A stretch of 64,000 bases of DNA from Syngnathus acus (taxonomy: Eukaryota; Chordata; Actinopteri; Syngnathiformes; Syngnathidae). Shown one piece after another: positions 1 to 13,989 of this stretch. Both the position numbers and the translations under genes were made by a program. The notes under the pieces are model-generated. The model did not search any database, was not told the DNA's origin, and saw only the letters and a program-made list of their open reading frames with translations. The DNA lies in contig NC_051089.1 in the NCBI RefSeq assembly GCF_901709675.1, positions 13,629,976 through 13,693,975 of the forward strand, in the 5' to 3' direction. How positions within the stretch are numbered: position 1 is the first letter of the stretch; every line of letters starts with the position of its first letter.

Positions 1-1514
1 CGTGATCAATGAGGCCAATTAGACGGCGAAGGATTATCAAAGGCACACATTTTCACCTGACTCTTTTCTCAACTCCAACTGCCCATTAGAGGCCTGCACT
101 CTTCCTCTCAAATCTAAAGCAAGAAGGAGTTTCCCATCATGAAGAATAACGATATTTTTTCTATACGGCCACTTATCATTTTAAGGGTTGGCTCAAAGTG
201 GTCATTAAGTCTGGCCGTCCTCAATCACACTGAGGGCGGTTGTAATCCACCATGTCTGCTGTAGAACTGGAAGCAGAGGGAGCACCCTGGCACAATAAAA
301 AGATGACTTGCGAACTCTGTTTTTAGCTTGCTATCCTGGAAACTCTTGACCTGATGCTAAACTATATTGCGCAGTATTGTGAAGATTCCGGGCTATATTT
401 GCTTTCATCTAACAACTGCAATCCTCATTTTGTTGCATTGGGTGTCAAACTGGGTTTCATCACTGGACATCATCATCATCTTAGGGGACTGGTGTAAAAG
501 TGAAAACTTGAGCTGTCACTATTGACTAATTTTAGAATCATTGATGAATTAATTTGCATTTAAAAGTATTAATATATTTTCCCTTTACCGTTTATTAAAC
601 CATTATTGATATAATGTGATTAGCAATGCATCCATTTGTGAGGCTGATGTGTAAACTGCTATACTATGCTCCAAAATATTATGACTACTATTAGAAATGG
701 TGTTAGTGTTCTTTTTATTATACATTGTGATACTAGACTTAACTTCACATCATCCATCTCCTGCCCAGTAGAACTCACACTGTGAATTTAAAACAGTCTT
801 GGTTTTTTCCCAATGATCCATCCCCATGTGCCTATCGTTTTACAGTCCAATACTCCACATGGACACCCACACCCTTATCTTGAATAAAAACAGATTTTGT
901 CCTGCTGAAAACACATCATGGATCCAAATTACATCTCTTCACAAATATTTACGTGATTGATGCTTAGTCACAGTCAGTACAGAGGAGCTTGTCATCCTGA
1001 TTTTGTAGCCCATCTGGTCCATCATGTCCAGTGGGCCCTGATGTTTACTCGGAAAGCACATGCTGAGTTTTCCTTCTCTTAAACTGCAACAAATTGGTGG
1101 ACAGAACTGTTTCTGATGACTTTGTTTCCTTTTTGTCAATGATTTCAGGTGACCACTGTTACAATGTTTTTATTATTTTATATTACATTGAGTTTTTCAC
1201 ATTGTGTCATTTTTTTTTTTTGTCGTTTGCATGTCTTGCTCATTAGGTTTTGTTTCTTCCTGTTCTCATCAGCCTCGCCCCTTGTGTAGACGAATAAGCC
1301 TTTTTTAGTTTATGCCTAGTTTTTGGTTTGTTACTTTCATCTAATTTTTGGACTTTGCTAATTTAGTTTTTGATTCCTCCCGGTAGAATTTTTTTTGCCT
1401 TTTTCTTATGAATTTATTTATTGAGAACAAACCTTATTCCTTGTATTTGGGTCCAGTGACAACCACTGATGTCCAAATTGAAATTTTGTTGAACTTTGAG
1501 TCAGCACAATAGAT

Positions 1515-1791
1515 AATTGGTTGCCTCACAGTGCTGCGATTTACGGTTCCAATCTGAGTTCCTGCTTTCCTGCGGTGTATTTCCATGCGCTCTCCTTTTA
1601 TTCTGTAATCTGGCTTTGTCCCACATTCCAAAAGTATGCATGCTGGTTTTAGGGACTCTATTCTCCGTAGGTGTGAATTTAAGCGTGAATGCTTTATCTA
1701 TTCTATACTGTACATGTCCTGTGATCGTCTGATGACTTGCCCAGGGTGTACCCTGCATCTCGCTCAAAATCAACTAGGATTGGCTCCATTG
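1515..1791 (+). mobile_element. Degenerate tRNA-derived SINE (teleost type)
   Basis: Lies in crabp1 intron 3. It keeps the order of a common teleost SINE: a tRNA-like head (gcctcacagtgctgcgat, then a worn box B), a body with 'cccacattccaaaagtatgcatg', 'gtaggtgtgaatttaagcgt' and 'gggtgtaccctgcatctcgc', and an end at 'aggattggctcca'. Family recognition is from memory of the consensus, not a database search. Confidence 0.6.
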
Positions 1792-1939
1792 TAATGTGTT
1801 TGTAAAATGATGACCTTTTTTGACACAGTCAAAACTTTGCATTATCATCTTGGACTGATGCACTTCTTTTATGTGCATCTGAACAAAATGCTGTATTGAA
1901 AAGAATAATACCGACCGAAAAAAAAAATCAAATACCAAC

Positions 1940-4505
1940 CAGAATGAGTTCATCCCCTCTGAGCTCTCTGGTCCAGAAGGTTTTTGGTCCATTGCCACTC
2001 AATAGAGTCTGCTTGCAATACATTTTGTTTTCCGTCTCCCAAGTGACCAAACTCTGTAAAGGTAAGAATGAGTCATGTCTCACATTATGTTTTTGGCCAT
2101 CATTCAACTCTGTCCTCAAGTGAACTACTGATGAAACACACTGATTTGAATTTAGCGCAGTTTGGATTGTGTCCGAAATGTCAGTTTAAGGAAGGGGAAA
2201 AAAATAAAATGTTATGATTTACTGTCAGTACAGCAGATTGTCTCTAGCTATTTTTTTCCCCTGACAGTTCGATTTATTTCTTGTTCACATGATGGCTCTT
2301 ACGTGATCTTTATGAAATGACCTTACACTTTCTTCCATCCACAGTCTCCTCGTTGAACTCTTTATGAAATTACCTTACACTTTCTTCCATCCACAGTCTC
2401 CTCGTTGAACTCCTCGCCAATGAGGAAGTTGATCTCTGTGGTGCGGACCGTGGTGGAAGTCTTGATGTAGAATTGATCGCCATTCTGCCGGATTTCCACA
2501 TGAGGCTTGGAAGCGGCCGCCCCGGCCACTCTCCTCAGCATTGAGTTCACACCTGAGAATACAGACCAGCTTTATGTGCCAACTGTCCAGAAGCACCTTA
2601 CGAGTTGCCTCGTGTGAATTTGTCCTTAATCAATCCAAAGAAGCAAAGGTCACTGATGGTGTAGTAGTGCATTTGTGGGTTCAGCTCCCACTCAGTGATG
2701 CTGTGAGTGGGAGTATTCTACCAGTGGGCCGCAGACCAGTATCGACCGGTTTGTGGATCATTTAGTACTGGGCCGCACAAAAAAGAATAAATATTTTTAT
2801 TATTTCCGTTTTATCTGAGTCTCAACAATCTTTTATTTTGGAAAATGGACCGGATTCTCTCGGTGACGTAAACATAACATAACGCCCATCTATCCATCCA
2901 AAGTTGGCGCAATGTTATGACTACGCTGCTAAATTTGCAAAGAAGTACACAGTGGATCCACGTTTATTATTATAATATACTGTGATGTTCGAATACATAA
3001 TTCCCGCATGGAATTAAAGGGTGTTGCGAACGCGGTATTCATGTGGTAACGCACTTCCGTTCTTTCTATTCCTTAAGTATTTTGCAACACACCGCCTGCG
3101 TGTCCTTTCCTTCGGCACCACAATACTATTGTTTTTATGCCGGTCGTACTTTATTTCGTATTTATCCACGTAAAAGTGAATATTGTCTGACAATAATCCG
3201 GTCCGTGGCGCTAAAAAGGTTGGGGACCACTGCTCTATTTGTTCCCTGTGACTGACTGGCGACAAGTAGTATTCTGAGGTTCCAACCCCTTGCAGGATAA
3301 ACAGGATTGAAAATGGATGGATGCCATGGTATCGTTACTTTACCGGTTACAAACTGTAAAGTATAAGTTGTTAGTAATTATCTAGTTCGTTGCAAATGTC
3401 ATTTGTTTTTAAGGAACTGTAATGTATTACACTTATTGATGATGATGATGATGATTATCTATTCCATCTAGCCATTAATTCATTTGACGACTTTCCATGT
3501 TCAGGGTTGCAGGTGAACTGCAGCCTATCCCAGATGGCGTTGGGCAAACTCCATACTATGCATCACTCTGTCACCTAGTGGGAACTGAACCAACGTTGCC
3601 TTCACCCAAGTCAGGTGAATTTACAACCCCAATTCCAGTAAAGTTGCATAAGAAAACCCAAATACATTATCCGAATCACTTATCCTCAATGATTTGCAAA
3701 TCAAAATATTTAATGTTCAAACTAATGCTTATTGATTGTAGGTTAAAATTTAAAAAAAAAAAAATTGAAATGCATTGCAGGCGCAATATTTTCAAAAACA
3801 TCCCCAGAAATTTAACAGTTTGAAAATCAGATCTCTTGTCTATTTATTTATTTTTATTTTTTTAAATAGATATTGGTTGAATAGTATTTGCAAATCATTG
3901 TATTCTGTTTTAGTAACATTGTCCCAACTTCACTACAACAGGGGTTCATCCCAAAACTTCATGACCTCACCTCACTCCCTTTTGTTATGATCTCAAATTT
4001 GATACTTGAGGTATAGAGCAGCAGAAGGGTGCCAAATTTGAAACAAATTCATTTTTGAGACAAACTATGTTGTAAAGAAGCGCAGAGTTTGCGCTCAGAA
4101 AATGTTGAATCCAGTGAGAAAAAAAGGAACGAGGAATATTGGCCCTCTTTTCCCTGTTTAACTCTACTGTCCATAATGATGTATTTCATCCTGCAAATGA
4201 GCGGTAAAACTTAAACAAATGGACATCTAAAGCAAACAAGTGAATATATTGTAAAAGCTGATACTTCTACTTCCTGCAACAAATTCAAACACTACACATT
4301 ATTATAATACTGTGAACTGTTGAATTAGTCCCAGTCTAATTCTAGCATTGCAGGTACCCTCATCAGCATTAGACAAGAGCCTGCTTTCTCACTGACAAAG
4401 CTCCAACCTGAGGTCACTCAGAAAAACATTCTCACCCAGCGCCTTTAGTAACTCGTCGAAATTCTCACTGCTTTTCATCTTCCAGGTGCCTGCGAAATTG
4501 GGCAT
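1940..4505 (-). CDS. crabp1: Cellular retinoic acid-binding protein 1, partial (exons 1-3 of 4)
   Basis: Cytosolic carrier of the intracellular lipid-binding protein family that binds all-trans retinoic acid and moderates its delivery and breakdown. Coding exons by splice signal and frame: 4436-4505 (starts [16 protein letters not shown]), 2374-2552 (contains [18 protein letters not shown] and ETVDGRKCK) and 1940-2053 (contains [15 protein letters not shown] and [10 protein letters not shown]). Exon 2 is 179 nt and joins in phase. Together they give 121 of about 137 codons. The last exon, which in the family carries the C-terminal Arg and Tyr ligand contacts, was not found in 1-1939, so intron 3 must run past the window edge. 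Intron 1 holds a hAT-like element and SINE debris. The donor of exon 2 is tandemly duplicated (see finding). Which teleost paralogue (a or b) cannot be told. Gene identity is near certain; the exon 3 donor (CTG then gttggt) is the least typical junction. Confidence 0.93.
2308..2412 (-). repeat. 52-bp tandem duplication across the crabp1 exon 2 donor
   Basis: Positions 2308-2360 repeat at 2360-2412 with period 52 and one mismatch. The repeated unit contains the last 39 or so bases of exon 2 and the splice donor. The gene-proximal copy has donor AAG|gtaatt; the outer copy reads AAG|gtcatt. Use of the outer donor would insert 52 nt and shift the frame. Confidence 0.95.
2713..3240. mobile_element. 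Degenerate hAT-like non-autonomous DNA transposon
   Basis: Lies in crabp1 intron 1. The left part has 'gggccgcagaccagtatcga' and 'tactgggccgcacaa', and the right end has 'aaaaggttggggaccactgc', the mirror of the 'cagtggtccccaacctttt' end common to fish hAT-type elements. No transposase reading frame remains. Target-site duplications were not resolved. Confidence 0.55.
3250..3325 (+). mobile_element. SINE 3' fragment
   Basis: Short tail-like piece directly after the hAT-like element, ending 'aggattgaaaatggatggatg', the usual 3' end of the teleost SINE seen elsewhere in this window. Confidence 0.4.
3480..3615 (-). mobile_element. Internally deleted SINE, reverse orientation
   Basis: Reads as the reverse complement of the same SINE family: 'aactgcagcctatcccagat' and 'ggcgttgggcaaactccat', then a tRNA-like head remnant 'gggaactgaaccaacgttgc'. 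Lies in crabp1 intron 1 after a short (GAT)n run at 3438-3455. Confidence 0.45.
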
Positions 4506-7107
4506 TTCTTCTCCTCTGTACGTGTGTCCGACTTTGTCAGTATTTGTCTCGACTGTTTCTTCTCCCTCCAAAGCGTCCTCCTCCCTCTGGCGTTCCTCTT
4601 GTGTGCTTAATGATCCCAGGCGAAGAGCCAAACCCCCTGCACCTCCTCCCTTGTATCACGCACGCACACACCCATTCAGCCAGCCACATACTTCACTATT
4701 AATTGTATCATTAAAGTATCAATGTGTTTGTCCCTTGAAACAAGGTTTTGATTTGAATGTCTCATCCAAATGTGCTGGTAATTTGATGACTAACACTGAC
4801 ATAAAAACAGACGAGATGTCAGATTTTCTATCCCATCAGTACACCCATCATTTCACAATCTTCATTAATGTGGCCCTCCTCCTGAACCCCTCACCCCCGC
4901 CCCTTGAGAATAGCTCTCATGGTTCCTCCTCTTCGAGACTGCGGCCACGTTACACATCAAAAACATCCATCTTTTTCCACAAAGCGCTCCTCCAGACAGG
5001 CTTTGATAAATAACGCGTGGAGTCGAGCGGTGAGCACTCTGTCTTCCCAGCAGGAAGTGTCAGCTCAAAGACGTCCTCCCTTGTTGCTCTGTGTTGGTCT
5101 TATTTCAAGGAGCAAAATAGTTTGTGGAGTAAAGATGGACATCAATAGATATCGAACGGTTTTTTAGTGGATGTGCCGACACTCATCCAGAAACCTGATT
5201 TTGGTGTTGACTTTTATCTGACATAATGAGCTATGAGCTTAGGTGTCATGAAGGTCACCTCCATGAGACGCATGGAAGGCTCGGGGTTTGGCGGGCATTG
5301 AGGGAAAACACATTATTGGGTGACTATTTTTTTGTCTTGGTAGATAGCTGACTGTTTTTTTTAGGGCAGTAGAGTACTGCAGGGAGTTGGGTGGGTCATG
5401 GTCAGGTAGGAAAAAAAATTACAGGAGGTTGGTCATATGATACATGATGTTTCGAGGTTACAAACTACGCACAATGAAGTATAGTGGCACTTTCACATTT
5501 TTATTTATTTATTATCTGCTTTGTGTTGTGAGCCAAAATTTGTATTAGTGCTTCACACTTCAACACAGGGCATTTTTGACCATAGTTTCCCAGGCCTTTA
5601 CAGTACAAGACACAATTCAAATGTACTTGCTCTAGAGGAGCCAAACTTATTGAAATATGTGTTCCCAAAACATAGACATAAACAGTGCTTAACAAACTTG
5701 TTAGACCACCACCTTCCATTTGTGACAGACCATTCAGCATCATGAATTACTTACTCATTAGTAAGCTCATGATCGTATTGGAGAGGAATGAGAACTGAAA
5801 ATAAAATCACCTTTCACATACAAATTTGAACTGTCTCAGTGAGGCGAGGAGGAGTCAATGCATTTTACAATTTGACATTCGAAGAAGCATTAGGAAGTAA
5901 TGTGCTTCAGTATATTTCTCAATTTGAACATTTCTGGATGCAATAATTATAAATGCACAATCTACATAATGTTGTATTGACATGACAGACACATGAGAAA
6001 AATGACAGATAGATAATCACTTCTGTTAAATCTGTGGGTAATTGGCTGGTTATATTTCATACACTTGTTACCTAACCCTTCAAAAAACCTTATTTACCCA
6101 AATGGTTAATAAAATAGTTTACAGTAGTTTTTATTTGAGATTTGGTAACTCAATGAAAACTTCAAGTTTAGCAAAGGGTACCTTTGACGCAGAAATTGAT
6201 GCATAGACACTCAAAAGAAAACCGATTTCATGATGTAATGATTAATGGCTTCTGAGGCACGATTCAACATAAGGACTGTACCATATTCAGTAGTCCGGAC
6301 AAAAGTGAATTGTTGTCGAAGTGCGAGCGTGCAGAGAATCTGTAGATAATATATCAGAGACCACATTGCAATGTTTCTAATGCAGTGTTCAGAATTCAAA
6401 TATACATTTTTCATAATGCATTATCCCAATAAAATGTCAAATAATCCTCAAAATGTTATCACATTTCTTGATAAATTCATTACAGGAAATTTCATTAATT
6501 AAATCCTATGATTTACATGATTACATACACCTCATCAATATACAGTAGAGTGTTAAAATTGCCACTGTCCCCAAAAAACATTTTAGACAATTGTGCACAA
6601 AAATCACAAATGTAAATGACAAGTTGTGAGTTGTTAACAACCCATTTTCAAAAAACAGCAACACCAAAATACAATAGAAATTAATTATGCATGATAGATT
6701 CTTTTAAGACCAACAATAAATGCACCATTTTTTTTGTGCTTAAAGCCATAAAATATTTTAGATGACAAATTATGTTTTTCAGTTGTATGGAATTTGCCAT
6801 CTCGTCAGGTTTGAATGTAGGCCCACAATTTGCTGTACGTTTACAGCAAAGAACAACTCTCCTTATAAATGTAGTTCATGCTCAGAAGCAGAAAATAAAA
6901 TCAAGTTGCAATCATTTCCGAAGTGTTCTATTATTAAAAAATAAAATAAAAATGCAAAGTATTCTTATTTTTATGTCCAATCTTAAAATTCTTCTTCTTT
7001 ACTCTTCACCAGCACAGGAGTGTGTCCCAATGGTTACTACAGTCCTTCTGAATCAGTTCATGCCCTCGTTGGCTCAGCGCTGACATGATGCATGCGATGG
7101 CTTGTTT
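4506..7107. other. Intergenic: crabp1 upstream and slc25a44 downstream
   Basis: The first 300 bases carry the crabp1 5' side, with C-rich blocks on the plus strand and no clear TATA box. The rest is AT-rich and must include the slc25a44 3' untranslated region nearest 7107. I saw no further exons, RNA genes or well-preserved repeats. Confidence 0.6.
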
Positions 7108-8704
7108 CTACCAGTGTCTGGAGTCCACAAGCTCCGGCCGCAAACTTAGTTTTTTGAGGCTCTCATAGCCCACCACCATGACGATGGCGGTGGGGGTGGA
7201 TGAAATGATCCGGGCCGACAGCCCTTTGGTCATTCCCCAGAAGCCCTCCTCCTTGATAAGCTGTCTGAAGGTCTCTGTGATTGAATTGCGACCTTCAACC
7301 TGGACAGACCACAAACGCATTAATTGTATCATTTGGAATGTGTGCAGCCATGAGTTATCTGTGGACTTGCCTGCACTCTAGCTCTGATGACATCCATGGG
7401 GTTGGTGACTGTGGACGCAGTGGCCGCGGCGAGTGGACCTGCCATGGCCTGTAGGACCAGATGAGGACAGCCAGAGGGGGCCAGATTTGACAGCTGTTCT
7501 GTTGGGAAGAAGACCAATTCATTTAATGCAGAACTAGACATACATTACTCACAAAACGTTGGGGATATTTGGCTTTCGGGAAAAATTTCTAAAACTTGAT
7601 ATTTATATTTCTACTTATTTTAACATTTTGCTGACAAATAGGCTAAAGTGTAGAGCAGAAGTTTGTCAGCAACAAAAAATAATTTGGGAAAAAAACCACA
7701 GCAAATTCATTGGTAATATGAATGCGAATCGGAGAAATGTTTCATTTCACTGTCTCAAATTTTTGGGCCAAAATATTTTATGAAAGTGGACTTCTGATTT
7801 ATGGATCAAACACCCTTTTTGCACTTCAACCACTTGAGTGGGTGGCAGAAAGTACGGAACCACTGAATAGATGAAAAAAACGTGCATTAACTTTTGAGGA
7901 GGTCAAATTGAGTTCATTGTGAAGGTTATACTGCAGCTCATTATAATTCCTCCTGAAATTTCAACCTGATGCCAAATATCCCTAACTTTCTGTGAGCAGT
8001 GTATTCTCAAATGTGAATTTATCTTTACCTGCATAAAAATGATAAAAAGGCCACCATACAGCACTGTTTGGGATGTAGGTGAGTAAAGAAGCAAGGGCTC
8101 CTCTGTAGAAACCCGGAAAACCATCCGCAGCAAATATTTGGGCCACTATGCTCCTGGTTTGGCCGAACACTGTTTTGGGCTTGCCGGCCTCCATGCAGGC
8201 ATTAGGGTGAAAGCGGCTGAGGTGCGCCCCTTGGCCCTGCATCATCAGCTGCTGTGACACCACATCTATGGGGACAGTGATGCTCTGAGCCACCATGGAA
8301 GCCAGGCCGCCCGCCACCACCGACTTGACCGTGTTGTCATTGCTATACTTGGAGACGTACTTCCTCACCAGCTCATAGGTGGTTATGTACGCCTGGCCAG
8401 AGATGAGGGTGAAGCTGTTGACCATGAAGCCACGGTACAGGCCCCGAACGCCGTCCACCCGCAAGATCTTAACAAAGGCATCAAAGGTGCCGGCGTAAAG
8501 CGATTTGCCACGCTGCACCTGCAGCCGAGTCCGGATTAGGGTGGCCGGGTAGACTGTGACCCTAATGCTCAAGGTGATGAACATGCCAAAAGAGTAGAAT
8601 TTCTTTTTGTCCAAGTCCTCCCACTCGATGATCTGGATGTTCCTCTTTTGCTGCATGGTGTTGGCTGGAGGAGCATCCTCATTGGAATGACTCATGTCTG
8701 ACAT
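7108..8704 (-). CDS. slc25a44: Mitochondrial carrier SLC25A44
   Basis: Inner-membrane solute carrier; the mammalian protein is reported to import branched-chain amino acids. Three coding exons: 8029-8704, 7371-7498 and 7108-7299, giving 331 residues. Three mitochondrial-carrier repeats are visible, with signature helices PATLIRTRLQ, PIDVVSQQLM and PMDVIRARVQ, and the family C-terminus SLRPELVDSRHW. The first exon contains KRNIQIIEWEDLDKKKFY and YIPNSAVWWPFYHFYA. Human SLC25A44 is 314 residues, and the orthologous start is close to the Met at 8656 (MQQKRNIQ), so the 16 residues before it (from 8704) may be a real fish extension or 5' untranslated sequence. Intron 2 uses a GC donor (CAG|gcaagt). 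The gene is divergent from psma4. The paralogue (a or b) is undecided. Confidence 0.95.
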
Positions 8705-9314
8705 CTAGTGGCAACGTATTCGGAGCATTTGATGGTATCCCAGGCACAGTAGGTGGGAAGCCCTGTTTGCAGCGTCAGGGTGTACCTCGCTTCAACACTA
8801 ACAGAGGAAAATGAATGTCATAAATATAATAATCAAGGACTGTGGTATGGATTCTTTACTCAAACATTGGCTGATGTCCAAATAGCTTTGAATAGAGCAG
8901 TGAGAAAGTTCACCGGTCAAGTTACATTCCAACTAGCCCACTAAAAATAAGTAAAAATTAAGAATATGGCAAAGTAAACAAAGACTGTTGTTACTGTGTT
9001 TATTCACGATAATCATGTGTTGTCAAAAACACAGTTTAAGCATCACAGCAGATAGATACCCTACTGTGATGCTCGAACCAAGGTGACCATCGAAATACAA
9101 CCCCAAATACAGAACCGTACTACTACACAGCATTTTCATTGTGTTAGCAATACGTTAGCATAGCCGTCAGAAATCCCGTCTTACCCCTTTGAACATGAGT
9201 TTACATTGAATCCATGCTCTGAAAGACTTGAAACGCCACACCAAAATGTGCTGAGAGTAACGTCATTGACCAGATGAAAAGATCACAGCTTGACAAAGAG
9301 GTGGCTTGGCGACC

Positions 9315-9395
9315 TCCGACCTCATCTCAACTTCCGGCTTCCATTCAAAACAGTGGTGATGTCACAACCAATCAGGACACGCGTCCTTCTTTTTC
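9315..9395 (-). promoter_or_regulatory. Probable slc25a44 promoter
   Basis: A short stretch with an ETS-type core (GCCGGAAGTTG on the minus strand near 9330), a CRE-like site (TGATGTCA near 9357) and a CCAAT box (ACCAATCAG near 9367). It lies about 650 bases upstream of the slc25a44 start codon, so a 5' untranslated exon is implied. No such exon was placed with confidence, and activity toward psma4 cannot be excluded. Confidence 0.35.
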
Positions 9396-9929
9396 TTCTT
9401 TTCTTAACTTGAAATTTGTGCGTCATTATACAGTATAGCGCCGTCTTGATTGACTCGGAGATCCTTCGTTCATGTTATGATCGTTCATGATAAAAAGAAA
9501 AAATGGCAGTAATTTAATAAATTAATTCCTGCAACATTTCTTTGTCATTCCTATGTTGTTATGCACATAGGTGACTAAGTAAAATAACGTTTAAATATAT
9601 TTTGGAATATCAAAACTATGTTGGAGTTAGCACCATTCCTGATCTGACCCTTTTAGTATATATTTTTTGAGGAGGCATCCTCTGTCATTTTTCCAATTTG
9701 AATTTAAGCTTATATGATTAATTGCTTTTCTACTGCATATGTAGAAGTCACTATTGACTTTTCTTTGCAGAATATGGGATACATGCTGTTTCCAGGTTAC
9801 GAGTGGCGCACGTACTTTCTTACTTACTTACGTACTTTACGTACTTTCTTGTTACAACTTTTTTTTTAAAAATAGCCATAGAGGGTTTTTTTTTTTTTTT
9901 TTTAGACAAATGAAGTTATCGTGACTTCA

Positions 9930-10180
9930 CTACTGCGTTAGCATTGGTGGGTTGCTGATCGACTATGGCGCGTTTCGACGTCCGTACGAATTCGTCGGAA
10001 CTCCATCGTTAACCAAGGACCCCTGGATGTCCTCCCACAGGTAGGTGGCGCTGTTTAGGCCACTCTTCCAACGTAGCGGCAACTCCGGCACCGGTGCTCC
10101 ACGCGAAGAAGAACCCCAAACAGAAAGTACAAGAATTCTCTTCGTTGGATACGACAACAATTTACGCTTTTCCATCGAAG
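9930..10180 (+). promoter_or_regulatory. Probable psma4 promoter and untranslated first exon
   Basis: A CpG-rich island in an AT-rich stretch. A plausible first-exon donor is tccatcgaag|gtacta at 10180/10181; the next acceptor is at 10595/10596 just before the start codon. The transcription start is not visible. Small plus and minus reading frames here match nothing I know. Confidence 0.35.
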
Positions 10181-10618
10181 GTACTACAAACATACGTTGT
10201 CAGTAGCGTTAATAACTTTGCTTTCGACTATGTGTCTAGAGTCTGAATGTTTGACTGTCTTCTTCGTACTCTTTTATTATGAAGTAGCATGCCAGTTAGC
10301 TTAGCTTCGATATTGCAGATTCATTCTGTTAGCTGGTTGTCACACGGAGACACAGTAGTTCATCATTGCGCTATATAAATGCGTGTCAAAAGATCAGTGA
10401 AGTCCTTACTTAGGTAAATAACAAATGTGGCACGATTCAAAACAGTTAAGAAATTGCTACAGCAATATATAGAATGTTATTACTGATCACGTTCTGTTAC
10501 CATTTTATTTGTTACTATTTGTATTCATCACTTCTCGTGACTCTGACCTTTTCTAACCTTCTGACTTGTTCTAACCTTCAATTTCTTATCCGCAGGGTAG
10601 TTATTTGCTGACGAAGAA

Positions 10619-12606
<1,988 letters not shown>

Positions 12607-12658
12607 ACCATATGACATTCCATCATGTCAGAGAACCTTGTATTGTTTTGTCTTTTAC

Positions 12659-12664
12659 ATTAAA
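12659..12664 (+). promoter_or_regulatory. psma4 poly(A) signal (ATTAAA)
   Basis: ATTAAA 53 bases after the psma4 stop codon, followed by a GT-rich stretch (ttacattgtggtcctg). No AATAAA lies closer. Confidence 0.7.
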
Positions 12665-12849
12665 AGTTTGGAAATGGTTACATTGTGGTCCTGTATCCTT
12701 CACTTGATAAATGTGCGAGGAAACACCTGTTTTGATACAGGAGGACAATGTAGCTTTAGTGGAAAATGTTCCTAATCTCCATGTTGCTCAAAGCAAAATA
12801 GAAGAAGAAAGTAAAATATAGTTGACTTGAAATACAAGCAGGGACGTGC

Positions 12850-12979
12850 TAACCCTAACCCAAGCTCTAACCCTAGCTCTAACCCTACCCCTAGCTCTAA
12901 CCCTAATCCTAGCTCTAACCCTAATCCTAGCTCTAACCCTAACCCAAGCTCTAACCTTAACCCTAGCTCAAACCCTAGG
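12850..12979. repeat. Degenerate interstitial telomere-like repeat
   Basis: About 130 bases of CTAACCCTAA-type sequence, the complement of the vertebrate telomere hexamer. It is ordered as an 18-base higher unit of the form agctctaaccctaa(c/t)cct, with CTAACC cores broken by AGCT. It starts about 190 bases after the psma4 poly(A) signal. Confidence 0.85.
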
Positions 12980-13029
12980 AGGGAGACGCAACACCTTCAC
13001 TGACTGATCCGTTGATGCACGGGGGGAAG

Positions 13030-13370
13030 GAAGGCAGTTCACTCTTTGACTCGTTCGCGAACTGGAAAGTCCGGATTCGTTCCCTCACTGATCCGTTCTC
13101 GCGATGAACTGGAAATGCGAATCACTCACTCACAGATTCGTTCACTCACAGATCCATTCAGTTGTCGAACGGGAAATGCAATTCACGACTCGTTCGTGAA
13201 CGGGAAGTTACGTCATTGTCTTCTTCGTTTTGTTTTACGGCGAGGTGGCACCAGCTTCAATGGGCATTACTGACACCTACTGGTTGAAGTCATATGAACT
13301 GAAAAAAGAACGAATCACTATAAAGATTCGTTCTTTTGAACGAATCGTTCACTCACGAGCCAACACTAGT
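13030..13370. mobile_element. Teleost interspersed repeat with gttcactca motifs
   Basis: Repeated pieces such as 'cactcacagattcgttcact', 'gactcgttcgtgaacggga' and 'gaacgaatcgttcactcac' resemble a common fish repeat that ends in this last motif. No coding capacity. Class is uncertain. Confidence 0.4.
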
Positions 13371-13376
13371 AACGTC

Positions 13377-13468
13377 ACTTCACTGGTTCTTTTATGTCAA
13401 ACAAAGTATTTTAGGTTGCATTACCTGACATGTAAATACTTTGTTTGAGATAAAAGAACCAGTGAAGT
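13377..13468. repeat. Hairpin-forming inverted repeat (MITE-like)
   Basis: Arms at 13377-13411 and 13434-13468 are reverse complements over about 35 bases with one mismatch (acttcactggttctttta ... taaaagaaccagtgaagt), around a loop of about 22 bases. Confidence 0.85.
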
Positions 13469-13989
13469 AATTGAAAAGTGAAAACAAAATGAACTTAATA
13501 CAACTGTCTGTAACGTCGTGTTTCTTTAGATGTACAAAACGGCTTTGAAAAGAGATCTTACGGAGGCTGCGAAAAAAGGTTCTCCAGCTTTATGGCAGGG
13601 GGTGCTAGTGATCCCGGGATGCTTCGTGCGCCTACCTGTAGATTAAGAGATCTCCAGTTCAAATTTACAGTGAACAACTGAGGAGCAGTCGTCCATTTAC
13701 TTCGTTTTACATTCGTTTTTCTTACGTTTTTGCATTTCGTTTAAAATGGATGATTAGATATCTAAACGATTTTCAACTGTGGATTTTCCGTCGAAGCAGG
13801 AGGTCATCAGTAAAGGAAGAGCAACTCCGGAGTTAAAAGGTTTGATTCGGACAACGGGACTTCGGAATGGAGTGGTACGTACGATCGAAAACAAGTTTTT
13901 GATTCCATGTGCTTTATTGAGTGGTTTTATGTGTGAAGACTGCTGATATGAGATTTTAATTAAATTAGTTCTAATGAATAAGCCACACG

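Noticed and set aside
1-1939. Search for crabp1 exon 4 (TFGADDVVCTRIYVRE-like)
   Set aside because: No matching codons on the minus strand; the exon must lie outside the window.
13595-13680. Possible tRNA gene (box-A-like tgctagtgatcccgg, box-B-like agttcaaattt)
   Set aside because: Acceptor and T-arm stems do not pair, so at most a SINE head remnant.
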